A stretch of DNA of 64,000 nucleotides from Acytostelium subglobosum LB1 (GCF_000787575.1 NW_012236531.1:1201396-1265395); one strand, 5' to 3'; shown: positions 34,211 through 46,628, counted from the first letter of the stretch. Notes: generated by a model not told the origin, from the letters alone. Numbers and translations are program-made.

Positions 34211-34514
34211 ATGCTATCATTCTAACGAAGACAAACCATCATTGGAAGAAGCAGAGTTCACTGATATCCAAGAGACTCACGAGAAGTCAGCTCCAGAGAC
34301 CACTCAGACTCAAGTTGATTCAAAGAAGACTGCTCCAGAGACCAAGTCCTCATCTTCCAAACATTCAGAGATATTCTATGGTAGATATGAGCGATCATTC
34401 AAACTTCCAAGAGATGTTGACGTCCAGTCTGGTGAGGCTCATCATGAAGATGGTGTGCTCACAATCAAGTTCATCAGGAAGCAGCCACAATCACTCAAGG
34501 TTCAAATCCAATAA
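34211..34514 (+). pseudogene. Truncated HspG-type copy
   Basis: Begins ATGCTATCATT as in the intact gene at 31597, then jumps directly to the sequence that follows codon 111 there, so about 320 bp carrying the first half of the alpha-crystallin domain are missing. The original start runs into TAA after four codons. An internal ATG at 34242 opens 90 codons encoding the insert plus the C-terminal half of the domain (FYGRYERSFKLPRDVD...LKVQIQ). That fragment could still be made but cannot form a full crystallin fold. Called a pseudogene; a short product is not excluded. Confidence 0.8.
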
Positions 34515-34948
34515 GACATAATATTATTCACTACCTCTAGATGTAAATAAATAAGATAGTTCACATATAATATTTGTTATTTGGAAGAGTTGTTTAGCAT
34601 TGTACTGTTTATTGTTGTTGTTGTTGTTGTTGGGTCTCCCTCTCAATCCCTTTGTATTGTGTAAGGAAGGAGGATGGATGTATATATAAATACGTGTGAG
34701 TGGATGATATTGATAAGACTGAATGTTTGGTTGATTGATGGACGATGAAATATTATTTGATTGATGAATGATTGAATTGGCTGGGAATATGTGCATGTGT
34801 CACTGCTTGGATGAAACACACTGCAGTAGCTACTTGAATGAATGAATGAATGATTGATATGATTGATATGATTGGATTGGATTGATTGATTATCGATTGA
34901 TTGATTTGATTGATTGTTTGATTGAATATCAATAAACAAACAAACAAA
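34515..34948. other. Spacer between truncated hsp copy and Shk kinase 3' end
   Basis: 434 bp of low-complexity DNA: a TTG repeat near 34613-34632 and TTGATTGA/ATGA runs near 34830-34925. The two genes converge here. No gene supported. Confidence 0.5.
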
Positions 34949-36777
<1,829 letters not shown>

Positions 36778-37525
36778 ATTATTATTGTTGTTATATCTCG
36801 ATTAAATATAAATGTTTATATAGATGTATATGTTATGAAAATATAAAGATATATAATAGTATTATAATACACAATCACAACAAAACACAACTACTAACAA
36901 AGTCTTGTGTAACAAATCTCAAAGTAGTAGAAGGGAATGTATGAATGAATGTATGAATGACACAACAGTTGTGTTTGTGTGTGTGTTGTTCAGGTGTATG
37001 AGGAGAAAGTGAGTGAATGTTGGTCATGTGGATGCGGGTTTTGCTTGTTCTCTCAAAATCAAATCAAAATTGAAAAATATGTTTTTTCTTCTGTTTGTTC
37101 TTAGTCTTGAACAAAGAGGATACTATTATTACTCAGTTATTAGAGTTGACTTCATAATATATATATAAATAAGAATTAGTCTAGATAATGTTTAATAATA
37201 TAAATAAGTAATTCTCCGAGGAATGGTCCATTCCTGTGAACCCATACTAATGACGACCGAACTAAAGAAGATATTATGTTTTTTTTATGTTTGACGATTT
37301 TTTTTTAAACTCTAAAGCTCCGATTCCAACTTGGGTCCGAAACCATTTGAACAGCTTCACACACACACAACACACCGAATTGGATTGAAAATGGCTGTTG
37401 AAGGTTGTTTGCATCATGTTTGAAAGAAAGTATGACACTTGTTGTATGGTGTTGAATCATTTCATTTCAATTCCATTCCAATCAATCAATCATTAAACAG
37501 GTAGATAGATAGATATAAGAAAATC
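36778..37525. other. Divergent spacer between Shk kinase and fucosidase
   Basis: 748 bp AT-rich region. Contains GTGT-rich and ATGA-rich stretches, a T-rich segment near 37260-37310, and a short hairpin (AGGAAT/ATTCCT, loop of 5) at 37219-37235. Holds both promoters; no gene supported. Confidence 0.5.
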
Positions 37526-39331
37526 ATGAAGGGATTGTTTCAATTGTTTATACTATTGGCATTGGCAATGATTGCCGCATCGCAATCATATGAACCAAAC
37601 TGGCGTATGTATCATCTACCATCAATCCATCCATTCATCCACTCAATGACATACTGGCTGACATTCAATCACTCCATTCTCCAATCATATAGCCGTAGGT
37701 TGACTGATTATTGATTGTCAAGTGATTGGCCTCGTCCCTATTTCGTACATTTACTAACATCCACTCACTCACTCAATCATTCATATTCCAAACAAACAGT
37801 CAATCAACTCACGTCCACTTCCATTGTGGGTAAGTAGCAGTCATGTCCTGGACGACCATTCGCCTCACTCATTCAATCCACTCATTCCACCCAACCGATC
37901 AATCACATGACATTAGTATGATCAATCCAAGTTTGGTATCTTCATTCATTGGGGTGTCTACAGTGTCCCTGCATTCGCCGTTCCCGTTGCCCCAGGTGCT
38001 GAGTGGTATTGGTACAACCTAGAGACACCATCATCAGACAATGGTGCCACCCAAGCCTACCACAACGCCTCGTTTGGTCCAGACTTCACCTACCAGCAGT
38101 TTGCACCAATGTTCCGCGCCAACCTCTTTGACGCAGACCAATGGGCAGAGTTGTTCGTCCAGTCCGGCGCCAAGTACGTCGTTCTGACCAGCAAGCATCA
38201 CGATGGTTTCTGCAACTGGCCCTCTGACCAGAGCTGGGGCTGGAACTCGGTGGACGTAGGTCCCGGCATCGACATTGTCGGCATGCTCTCCAAAGCCGTC
38301 AAGAACACCGGTCTGCACATGGGACTCTACCACTCGCTGTTCGAATGGTTCAACCCAATCTACTTGGCCGACAAGAACTCGGGCAACCCACCCACCAGAG
38401 ACGTCTACATCACCGACGTGTTGCAGCCAATGCTCAAGGACATTGTCAACTCGTACGAGCCAGAGGTGATCTGGGCCGATGGCGACTGGGATGAGAACTC
38501 CACCTACTGGCAATCCACTGAGTTCCTGGCCTGGCTCTACACCAACTCCTCCGTAAAGGACACCGTCGTCACCAACGATCGTTGGGGAGCAGACTGTGGT
38601 GGTGTTAACGGCGGCTACTGGACTCCATCCGATCGTTTCAACCCAGGCAAGTTGCTCACTCACAAGTGGGAGAACTGTTACACTATTGGTACATCATGGT
38701 ATGTTTGGTTGATTGGATGTGATTGAATGTGATTGATTGACACTTGGGCCTTCACACAAATTAGGGGATACAACCAAAATGAGGCCTTGATTTGGTACCA
38801 GAACACAACATCCCTCATCCAGACCCTCGTGTCCACTGTCAGCTGTGGAGGCAACCTCTTGCTTGATGTTGGCCCCGTAAGTACCCCCTGGAATCATCCC
38901 GATATCCCATCACTCACACTCAACTCCAACAACAACAACTGTAGACCTTTGATGGAGTGATCCCAATGATCATGCAAGAGAGATTGATGGGCATGGGAGA
39001 ATGGTTGAACGTCAGTGGAGAGGCTATCTACAACTCGACTTGGTGGCGTGCACAGAATGATACTATCGACGAGACCATCTGGTACACGACCAACTCTGAC
39101 TCTGGTGCCGTCTACGCCATTTCGTTCATCTGGCCAGAGGACTACCAACTCACCCTGGTGCACCCAGTCGTCACCTCCAAGACCACCGTCGAGCTGCTCG
39201 GCTACAATGGCCCAGAGCTCAGCTTCAAGTCCCTCGGTCAGTCTGGTATGGAGATCAAACTGCCTATGATGGCACCCGGATCCTTCCCACCACATGGTGT
39301 CTACACATTCAAGCTCCTCAATGTGCTCTAA
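37526..39331 (+). CDS. alfA: Alpha-L-fucosidase (GH29), secreted or lysosomal
   Basis: Exons 37526-37604, (37693-37694), 37800-37829, 37917-38698, 38765-38876 and 38945-39331; 463 aa. Signal peptide of about 19 residues. Conserved GH29 blocks: [26 protein letters not shown], assembled from exons; KHHDGFCNW; and [12 protein letters not shown], whose first Asp after Trp-Ala is the expected nucleophile; then TSWGYNQNE and DVGPTFDGVIP across the last introns. The enzyme removes alpha-linked fucose from glycans. Oddity: exon 1 ends in phase 1 but the RPLPLW exon begins in phase 0, and the frame closes only if the 2-nt CC lying between a perfect acceptor (ATATAG) and donor (GTAGGT) is used as a micro-exon, or if one base is wrong in exon 1. 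Family length fits. Confidence 0.9.
37693..37694 (+). other. Candidate 2-nt micro-exon in the fucosidase gene
   Basis: CC flanked by ATATAG and GTAGGT. Using it splits a 195-nt interval into introns of 88 and 105 nt, normal sizes here; the second has its own TACTAAC branch-site-like sequence. It also restores the frame exactly (Trp-Pro-Ser-Ile-Asn). The alternative is one intron plus a one-base sequence error. Confidence 0.4.
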
Positions 39332-39579
39332 GATCACCTCCTTCCTTCCTTCCCACATGCCATCCATGTTGGCAACACGGAAACACCCTGTTGCCGACAA
39401 TCCAACACGCCATGTGGCGCGAATAAACTTTGGGGAAACAGCAGACTACGACGTCGCATGCACACTCCCCTTTGATAGTAGTCATATATGTTCTCGATAT
39501 TGTTAGTTTATTGCTGCTTCGTTGTTGCTTCGTGAGCGTGATGCCAGCCAGGCGCAGTGGCGCGTAGTCGTTACTGCGT

Positions 39580-40634
39580 TTACTCGGACAACCTCTTCTG
39601 GATCAGCTCGACGGCCTCTTTGGTGAGGACGAGCGTGTCCTTCTGCAGGATCGAGTAGACGTTGATGCCACGCTGTGGGAGCAGGTCGATGTGTTTCAGG
39701 TTGAAGGCGGCCAGACTGAGGTTGGCGGCAATGTCGCTGTCCACCAACAGACTCCTGCCCCAGACCTCGGGCAGCAGAGCTTCCAGCTCTTTGGTGCGAT
39801 GTGAGCCGAGCTGCAGCGAGTCGACAATGACCAGCTTGTTCTGTGCCAGCTTGGTGGACAGGGCCACCTTGAGAGCGAGTGCGCGCACCTTCTTGGGCAG
39901 TGAAAAGGAGTGATCTCTTGGCTTGGGAGGGAAGGCTCTTGCTCCACCTCTCATCTGAATGGCGTGGTTAGTACCCTGACGAGCACGACCATTACCCTTC
40001 TGTGACATTGGCTTCTTGTTGGTACGATCAATGTCGCCCATGTTCTGTGCATAATGAGTGCCCTGCATGGCCTTGGCTCTCTGCCATCTAACAACTCTAT
40101 GAAGTAGATCGACTCTGTATGTATGCGTGCGAATGAGGTGAGAGTTAGTCGCACTGAACTTGATTGATTGATTGATTGATTGAATGAATGAATGATGTTG
40201 ATGACTAACCTCAAGGGAGTGTTGAAGATGCTCTTTAACAGGACGACATTGTCTACGCTGTGCTTGGTTGTTAAGCTGATGACGGGCACGGTGAACGTTG
40301 CACCTGGTGTGAGGATGGCATTATGTTCAAAGTGCTCGGATACTGTCTTTTCAATGTTGTTGTTGACTGCTGGGGCTGGTGCGGCGGCAGCAGTTGAGAA
40401 TGACTTGCGTCCATTCAATGTAATATTATATTTGTTGTTGTTGTTTGAGTTGTTGTTTGAGTTGTTGTTGTTGTTGATTTGAGTGGATGATGTGATAAAG
40501 CGTGATGATGTTGGGTTCGAAAGATTATACAGGTTGATGATGCCTCTTGAGTTGGTGATGAGACTTCCATTGCCAAGCATCGATGTGCTGGACAGTCTGG
40601 TCGGTGCAGACAGCAATGATCTTATTCCAAGCAT
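39580..40634 (-). CDS. mrpl4: Mitochondrial large ribosomal subunit protein uL4m
   Basis: Exons 40210-40634 and 39580-40114 with a 95-nt intron; 319 aa. The N-terminal ~75 residues are Arg/Ser/Asn-rich with few acidic residues, fitting a mitochondrial presequence. The L4 domain follows: VDLLHRVVRWQRAKAMQGTH across the junction, then GNGRARQGTNHAIQMRGGARAFPPKPRDHSF, the family's conserved RNA-binding loop, and a C-terminal Rossmann-like part (LVIVDSLQL...SLLVDSDIA...GINVYSIL). It is a core 23S-type rRNA-binding protein near the exit tunnel. It ends about 250 bp from the convergent fucosidase and is divergent from another mitoribosomal gene. Confidence 0.93.
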
Positions 40635-41054
40635 TGTGTCAATCTATGTATGTGTATGGTCGCGGTCAAATGATGTGTGTAGGCCTGGCTGTGTTGTCTA
40701 GCTGTGCTGTTGTTGCTGCTGCTCTGTGTCGCCCTGTAGTCTACTCGCGAATAAGTTAACTTGTTGTCGTTTACTTGAAAGCTTAAACACAAACAAAAAA
40801 GACGTATACGTAATCTGACAGGTAGTTGTTGTGCGGATTGTCGTCTTCAAAGTCCATCATTCACATTGAGAGAGATGATTTAATTTTATTTTTTTTGATC
40901 AACAAAATTAGATGGGCTTGTGTGTGGATGGTCCTTTTCATCAGAAGTTCGATTGGTAGTGTGTTTGTTTGAAAGACGAATGAAAGTAGCGGATTGATAA
41001 TCATACATACATTCATACAATTATACATTATATACATATATACATACATACAAC
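40635..41054. promoter_or_regulatory. Shared upstream region of two mitoribosomal genes
   Basis: 420 bp between the divergent starts of uL4m and mL43. AT-rich, with TACATA repeats just before the mL43 start. A shared promoter for two proteins of the same ribosomal subunit is plausible; no specific site identified. Confidence 0.45.
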
Positions 41055-41718
41055 ATGTCAAAGAACGGTGTGTGGCAATTACAGAGAGTAGCGATCAACT
41101 ACTGTCAACACTCTGGCAGCAGCAAACATATTAGGTATGACCAGAGATGTTGATGTGATTGATGGTCGTGTCGACACGACATCGACTTTGGACGACCCAT
41201 CATGATGGTTCGATCACTCATTCATTCAATCAATCATACGATCAACTGTATCTAACTGATCATCAACATCAATCATCCGATAAATCAAACAAACAGAAAT
41301 ATACTACCTACTCAGATTGTTGAGTTCAAGGAGGCCAACCCTCAAATAGAGTTCGAGGAGGTCGTCAAGAGCGGTTCACATCCATCATTTCTAGCTACAT
41401 ATGGTATGATCAAAGCAGCAGCAACAACATACTACTTGGATGACTCTAGTCACTTACTCATTCATTCGATCAATCATTCAAACATTCGACAACGACAACA
41501 ACATTATAGCATCAGGTAAACAAAAGTTTGTTCCTCTGCGTGGAAGGGAAGAGGATAAGATTATCAAGCATCTGCAGAATCTGAAAGACACAACAGGTAA
41601 CAAGCCAAGGAAGTTTGGCGATCGCTATATCACCAAGACTGAATCAATTCAAGGTCTATGGCATCCTTTCTTGGATCTCAAGAATGTCAACGAGCAACAA
41701 CAGCAACAACAGCAGTAA
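41055..41718 (+). CDS. mrpl43: Mitochondrial large ribosomal subunit protein mL43
   Basis: Three exons, 41055-41134, 41297-41403 and 41510-41718, introns 162 and 106 nt; 131 aa in frame. The start reads MSKNGVWQLQRVAINYCQHSGSSKHIR, the usual mL43 opening, followed by EFKEANPQIEFEEVVKSGSHPSFLATY and a Lys/Arg-rich end (GKQKFVPLRGREEDKI). The fold is the thioredoxin-like L51/S25/CI-B8 family. The C-terminus is a Gln run coded by CAA/CAG that slides into an AAT repeat directly after the stop. Divergent partner of uL4m. Confidence 0.9.
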
Positions 41719-42124
41719 TAATAATAATAATAATAAAGGCTCGCGAACAATCGGGAGTGGCGTGCGTGGCGATTCGATATATGATATGATATCAAGAGTA
41801 GAGATCGAATGGATACAAGTTGGTTAGTTGACATATGTCATCCTTGCTTGGTACCAATCATTAGAGGTTGTGTGGCGACTCTACACATTCATTCGTATAA
41901 GTTAGCGTATCGATTGCCAGCAGACGATTGCCNAACATCCATCCATCCACAACCATCCAGCCATCAAACCATCCATCCATCCTTCCATCAAGTATTCATT
42001 CATACTTTCACCCTCAAACACACAAACACAGGTGGCAATGAGGTCCTCGCCCATTCACTCCATTATGTGTTTGATTGATTGTTAGTAGTGAGTGTGCAGT
42101 GTGATGGTGATCGATTGTGGTTGA

Positions 42125-42165
42125 CGTTTCGTAACTTTTAGCTATTGATTGGAGAACAGACGCTC
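42125..42165 (+). repeat. 41-nt repeat, copy 1
   Basis: Begins CGTTTCGTAAC and ends GACGCTC. Matches 42286-42326 at 34 of 41 positions without gaps. Not part of any recognised element. Confidence 0.6.
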
Positions 42166-42285
42166 TAAATAGAGCTTCCACATCTTAACTCTCTGCCATT
42201 TTGTGAGACATGTCTTATGGTGATGTTGTTGGGTATAAATTCATATAAACATTTATGTACTGAATGATTGCATATGGATTGTACT

Positions 42286-42326
42286 CGTTTCGTAACAATA
42301 AGCTTTTGATTCTAGAATAGACGCTC
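42286..42326 (+). repeat. 41-nt repeat, copy 2
   Basis: Same boundaries as the copy at 42125-42165: both start CGTTTCGTAAC, share TTGATT in the middle and end GACGCTC. Lies 161 bp downstream in the same orientation. Flanks differ. Confidence 0.6.
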
Positions 42327-43677
42327 CCTGATGGTACCACAACAATCATTAATGGAATGGCTAGGTGGTGCCAGGGGGTATTGCATGGGCCAGGCCTTAT
42401 CCAATCCTTATCACCAGAGGGCTACTCCATTTGTCCACACACACAAACACAAAGCCAATCAATTAATCAATGACATCGACTGATCAATCAAATCCAATCC
42501 GATTCAATCCATTGGCGTTGGTTTCAGTTTAACAAGTCCATCGAACCTACAAGTGTGATGGACCACCACTCAAGATGGTCTATAATTGATAGACAAACGT
42601 GATAGCGATCTGGATGAACACCACCATCGAGTTGAGCGATGATGGGAGTCTCATCGGTCCTAAATATAATTGATGAGATATCAACTTGATCACAATCTTG
42701 ATTGTGATTATAAGTGTAAGGTTTGTTTATGTGTGTGTTTGTACAAACATGTATTATTATTTGTACAACTTCATTCAATCAATCAATTAATTAATCAAAC
42801 CAAATATATATAATGTAGATAGGTAATCCAATTCAATTTACTTATTCTGTAAACTAATAGAATATATATATATATATTATACAACATTATATATTAGTAC
42901 CAATACCATACCATTTACAACGATAATGTAGGTGTTACCCTCATATTCCCTAAAGATGGTATTTACCTTCCCATCATGGTAGTCAGTTCGCATTTTACCA
43001 GGGACAATACTCTTTTGGAAATTCAATCCGTCATCAACTTCATCATTATTATGTGTTGTGTTAGAGAATGTGTGTGTGAATGTGTTAAAGTGTATGCTTA
43101 TCAATTGATCAAACATGGATGATGTTGATGTGGACATCGGCAAAGTATAAGTCTGTGTTTAGTGTGGTTCACATCAAAGTGTGTTGTTGTCCATTCATTG
43201 GCGATAGATTATACGGCATTTAGAGTCGGGGTTGGGATGTATATACCATGATCTGACCAAATGTAACCCTGGAAAGGGGACTGATTGACCTTATCAAGCA
43301 ATCTCCTGTTGTCCCAACAATACCATTCACACACTAATCCGTCCATCACTGCAGCATTTGCAACAGTCACAGTCAGTTGTTAGTATCCCTTCCCTCATTC
43401 ATACATTTATATTGGGGTTGTATCAATGTCATATGACACATCATCATCATCATGGTAGTCCACATCTGAATCATCTTCAACACACTGAGTCACACACTCA
43501 AACACACACACGCTGAATAAATCCATCGATCAATCAATCAGACCAACCAAGTACATCTTCATTAGATAGATATATCAATCCACTCCATCTTCCTCAATCT
43601 TATTCACATAATACATCATAATATTATTTATCTTCAATGCAAGTCCCAAGTGACTAACAACAAATATTAATAATAAT

Positions 43678-44454
43678 ATGCCACAAAATAATAATAATCA
43701 TGGATCATCCAGGAATTCGAACAAAGCAATGTTGGCCCAACACGCCTTCCGCAAGATATACAATCAATTATATGGAAAGAATGATGGACGCTGGGAATAT
43801 GTGGTCCTGCGTCGACCCGTGTACCAGTGGCTGGCGGACCACGATGCGCCCTATGTCCGCTCATCACAACCCGAGAAATTGACCGAGGCCATCAATGAGA
43901 TATTCGATATAATATTGAGCATACTGGAGATGCTCAGATGCTCGCCATCACTGCTGTCCACAATCGTCTACTACTCCAACAAGTTTGTGGCACGCACTGG
44001 ATTGAAACACAATCAATTGTTCAATCTGCTGTTGACGAGCACCATCGTCACCATCAAGTTCTGGTCAGAGAGCGCACCCATCAACAATAAGATGCTGTCA
44101 GATATCTTTGAGTTTCCCGTGCAGGACATCAATCTGATGGAGCAACGCTTCCTGTCTGGTATCGAGTACGAGCTATGTATCAATGAGGATCAGATCGATT
44201 CCTTCATGTCCAATGTCGAGAAGGCATTGAACACTGGTCCATCATCTACAAAGTTGTTGCTAGTGTCAACATCATCATCATCATCAGACGATGCCACTGT
44301 TCCATCAACATCATCATCAGCATGCTCGACTTCAATATCATCAACATCAACATCATTATCTTCTTCTTCTTCATCCTCTGCCTCTTCATCCATTCATTGC
44401 ATGGAGAGCCAAACAGTGTTCTCCAATCATCTGTCGCCGACGACTGCCATCTAG
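43678..44454 (+). CDS. PHO80-like cyclin domain protein
   Basis: Single exon, 258 aa. After an Asn-rich start, residues about 55-190 form a PHO80/Pcl-type cyclin box: LLSTIVYYSNKFVARTGLKHNQLFNLLLTSTIVTIKFWSE, then NNKMLSDIFEFPVQDINLMEQRFLSGIEYELCI, with the typical helix pattern and the Lys in KFW. Such cyclins partner Pho85/CDK5-like or CDK14-16-like kinases. The C-terminal 70 residues are Ser/Thr homopolymer. Start is the first Met at the end of an AT-rich spacer. Confidence 0.85.
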   Translation: MPQNNNNHGSSRNSNKAMLAQHAFRKIYNQLYGKNDGRWEYVVLRRPVYQWLADHDAPYVRSSQPEKLTEAINEIFDIILSILEMLRCSPSLLSTIVYYSNKFVARTGLKHNQLFNLLLTSTIVTIKFWSESAPINNKMLSDIFEFPVQDINLMEQRFLSGIEYELCINEDQIDSFMSNVEKALNTGPSSTKLLLVSTSSSSSDDATVPSTSSSACSTSISSTSTSLSSSSSSSASSSIHCMESQTVFSNHLSPTTAI

Positions 44455-44685
44455 TATCCAGCCATCTAGTTCGCCAACTCCAACTGCCTTGTACATAATG
44501 TATGAATCAATCACACACACATCCTGGTTCTCGTCCAAGACCAGGACTTCTTCCTTTCCTTTCCTTTTCTCTTGCTCGATGTCCAATAAACTCTACGCAA
44601 CATACTACCTCTGTGGACGACGTGTTAGGTCAGCCGCCCACAAGGTATATTCGAATAATAGTCTACAGGAGTTTATTGTGCTTGC

Positions 44686-45254
44686 CTACTTGCTATTGGC
44701 AGCCAAAGCCTCCTTCATCTTCTCCTCTATAAACTCCTTCTGTTGATCGCGACCATCACCTGTCTCTTCACTACCACCTGTCTCATCTTTATAGTTCTCA
44801 CTGCTCCAAACTTTATTGATTGATTGATTGATTGACGAGTTAGTAAATGTATAAGCGTACGAATCTCGCACAACATGAACATACCAGCTCTATTCTTATT
44901 GACAGTTGTTGGCTTTGCTATTGTACAGTTGATAGTCCTTCCGAATATCTCACTATCATTCATGTTGTCCATTGCATCCAATGCATCCTCTCTTGATTCA
45001 AACTCAATGAAGCAGAATCCTTTATGTTTATCTATTGATATGATTGATTGAACGAGTAGAGTAAGTATATCATCTATGATGCATCACATCATAGTCAGAT
45101 ACTCACGTGTCTTGTGATCCATTGGAAGAGAGATATCGACTATGTCACCAAATGGGATGAAGGCACCCCTGAGAGTATCCAGTGTTACATTATCCTCAAG
45201 GCCACCGACGTATAGTGTCTTCTTATTATTGTTATTCGTTGATGAAGTGGACAT
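44686..45254 (-). CDS. RRM protein of the PPIE (cyclophilin E) type, without isomerase domain
   Basis: Exons 45107-45254, 44885-45031 and 44686-44810 (introns 75 and 74 nt); 139 aa. One RRM: KTLYVGGLEDNVT (RNP2), AFIPFGDIVDISLPMDHKT, HKGFCFIEFE (RNP1, completed across intron 1), then DALDAMDNMNDSEIFGRTINCTIAKP. This is close to the RRM of human PPIE, including the VWS that follows. The PPIase domain of PPIE is absent; an acidic/basic tail (EEKMKEALAANSK) ends the protein instead. In other species this RRM belongs to spliceosome-associated proteins, so a nuclear splicing role is likely. The stop codon lies 231 bp from the convergent cyclin gene. Confidence 0.9.
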
Positions 45255-45623
45255 GATGATGACTGAGTGTCATAGTGTTGGTTGAGTTCACCTTTTTACG
45301 TCTTCTTGGTCTCATTCATTCATTCATTCATTTGTCACAAATCATGCGTGTCCATCTATCTGTTGACAATTCAACAACAACACCAACAACAAGATAAGAT
45401 GACATAGGATATCATAAAGTGTAACAATACATTACATCTATAATGGATATTGACATTGAATGATTGTTTTATTGTCCCGCTGATGAGCGTGTTGACCAAA
45501 ACTCGGTCCGAGTCTTTGTTGCTGTTGGTCCGTGGACCAAATATCTCGAATGTTGGTGATATTGTTTATCTAATAAGTAATCGTGTCGTACTTATATTTG
45601 TATATATACATAAGACAATCAAT
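45255..45623. other. Divergent spacer between RRM gene and coiled-coil gene
   Basis: 369 bp holding both promoters. Includes ATTC repeats near 45315-45330. An open frame crosses the right half in phase with the downstream gene, but the ATG at 45624, after an AT-rich leader, is the better start. Confidence 0.45.
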
Positions 45624-46394
45624 ATGTCTACAACTAATGGAAAGAAAGAGTCAACTGTTGCGACAACTGTTGCAGCAACGACGGATACAGGTGATACAAT
45701 ATTACTAGAAGCACAGTTGGAGCAAGATGAGAAGAAACTGAATCAACTCTTGACCTTTGTAAAGGAGGAGAGAGATAAAGGAAACACAGTATGTGTTGGT
45801 TGTCGATATATCAAGCATCATTATCACATGACAGGTCACTCACTCACATCCCTACCTACGACAACTCCACCATCATTATCTTAGCGCTTGAACAAATCAA
45901 GAGAAGAACTACAGGCACTCAATAACAAACTAGATCAATTGAAAGAGTCGATGGCAGCTAATGTATGTTATTGCAATGAGGTGGACGTAAAGATGGCTGG
46001 CTTGCTGACTGACATTGTCATGACACAGTCCAAACAAACAAAGAATGAATGTATAGAATTAAAGAAGCAACTATATGAACTACAACAAAAGACAGCAGTG
46101 TCAGAGACACAGATACAGACAATCATTACAGCCTCCAGTGTGCCACAGGACGAGTTGGTCAAACTGAAGGATGAGGCTCGCGCCAACCTATTGTACATAC
46201 AGGAGAAGTATCAACAGCTGCAGAAAGAGTCCAAGGCTAGAGAGGATGAGTAAGTATCATGTGCTCATTCATCTTCATTCGCATTCATTCCATTCACTGA
46301 CACCATTCAATCAATCAATCAATCCAACAGTCTTAAGAATACATTCTTTTTGTTGAATGAACAGGAGAAGACACTTAAAGGACAGCTGTCTTGA
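45624..46394 (+). CDS. Coiled-coil protein of unknown function
   Basis: Exons 45624-45788, 45885-46249 and 46331-46394, introns 96 and 81 nt; 197 aa in frame. After a Thr/Ala-rich start of about 25 residues almost the whole chain is predicted helix with heptads (EAQLEQDEKKLNQLL, EELQALNNKLDQLKE, ELKKQLYELQQKTA, LLYIQEKYQQLQKES). No family recognised; a structural subunit of a multiprotein complex is likely. C-terminus uncertain: just past the stop, another frame reads LIMEDVKDL, then a strong intron (GTAAGA...ATATAG, 46411-46481), then an open stretch including NPFIYYHVHDIIACDALLAIG. One missing base near 46390 would extend the protein by about 55 residues. Confidence 0.7.
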
Positions 46395-46628
46395 TCATGG
46401 AGGATGTAAAGGACCTTGTAAGAATACCTGCCAATCAATCCAGGATCAATCAATCAATCAATCAACCAAACAATCAATATAGGCCGTGGATGACAATCCA
46501 TTTATTTATTATCATGTACATGACATCATCGCTTGTGATGCTTTGCTTGCAATTGGATGGATCAATGGTTGGTTATCCATTATCCATCATATGTATATAT
46601 ATATAATGTATGTATGACTTGTTGTCTT

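Larger units (their letters stand above)
32341..34560. repeat. Tandem duplication unit 2: DUF4419 gene plus truncated HspG-type copy
   Basis: Second copy of the 29885-32255 unit, beginning 85 bp after it in the same orientation. It differs by about 40 extra codons in the DUF4419 gene and by a deletion of about 320 bp in the hsp gene. Confidence 0.85.
41719..43677. other. Gene-poor 2-kb region
   Basis: No gene supported. Contents: AAT repeat at its start; CCAT/CATC-rich low complexity near 41936-41990, beside an N at 41933; a diverged pair of 41-nt repeats (42125-42165 and 42286-42326); AT runs near 42860-42885; the upstream region of the cyclin gene at the right end. Minus-strand frames at 42524-42778 and 42877-43143 are open but resemble no family and have no convincing splice join. 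Confidence 0.5.

Noticed and set aside
37219-37235. Hairpin in the Shk-fucosidase spacer as an RNA gene
   Set aside because: Only 6 bp of stem, no other RNA hallmark.
41809-42078. Plus-strand open frame containing an N
   Set aside because: Mostly CCAT/CATC repeat translated as His/Pro/Ser; not protein-like.
42524-43143. Two minus-strand open frames as exons of one gene
   Set aside because: No consistent splice pair, no family match, low-complexity surroundings.
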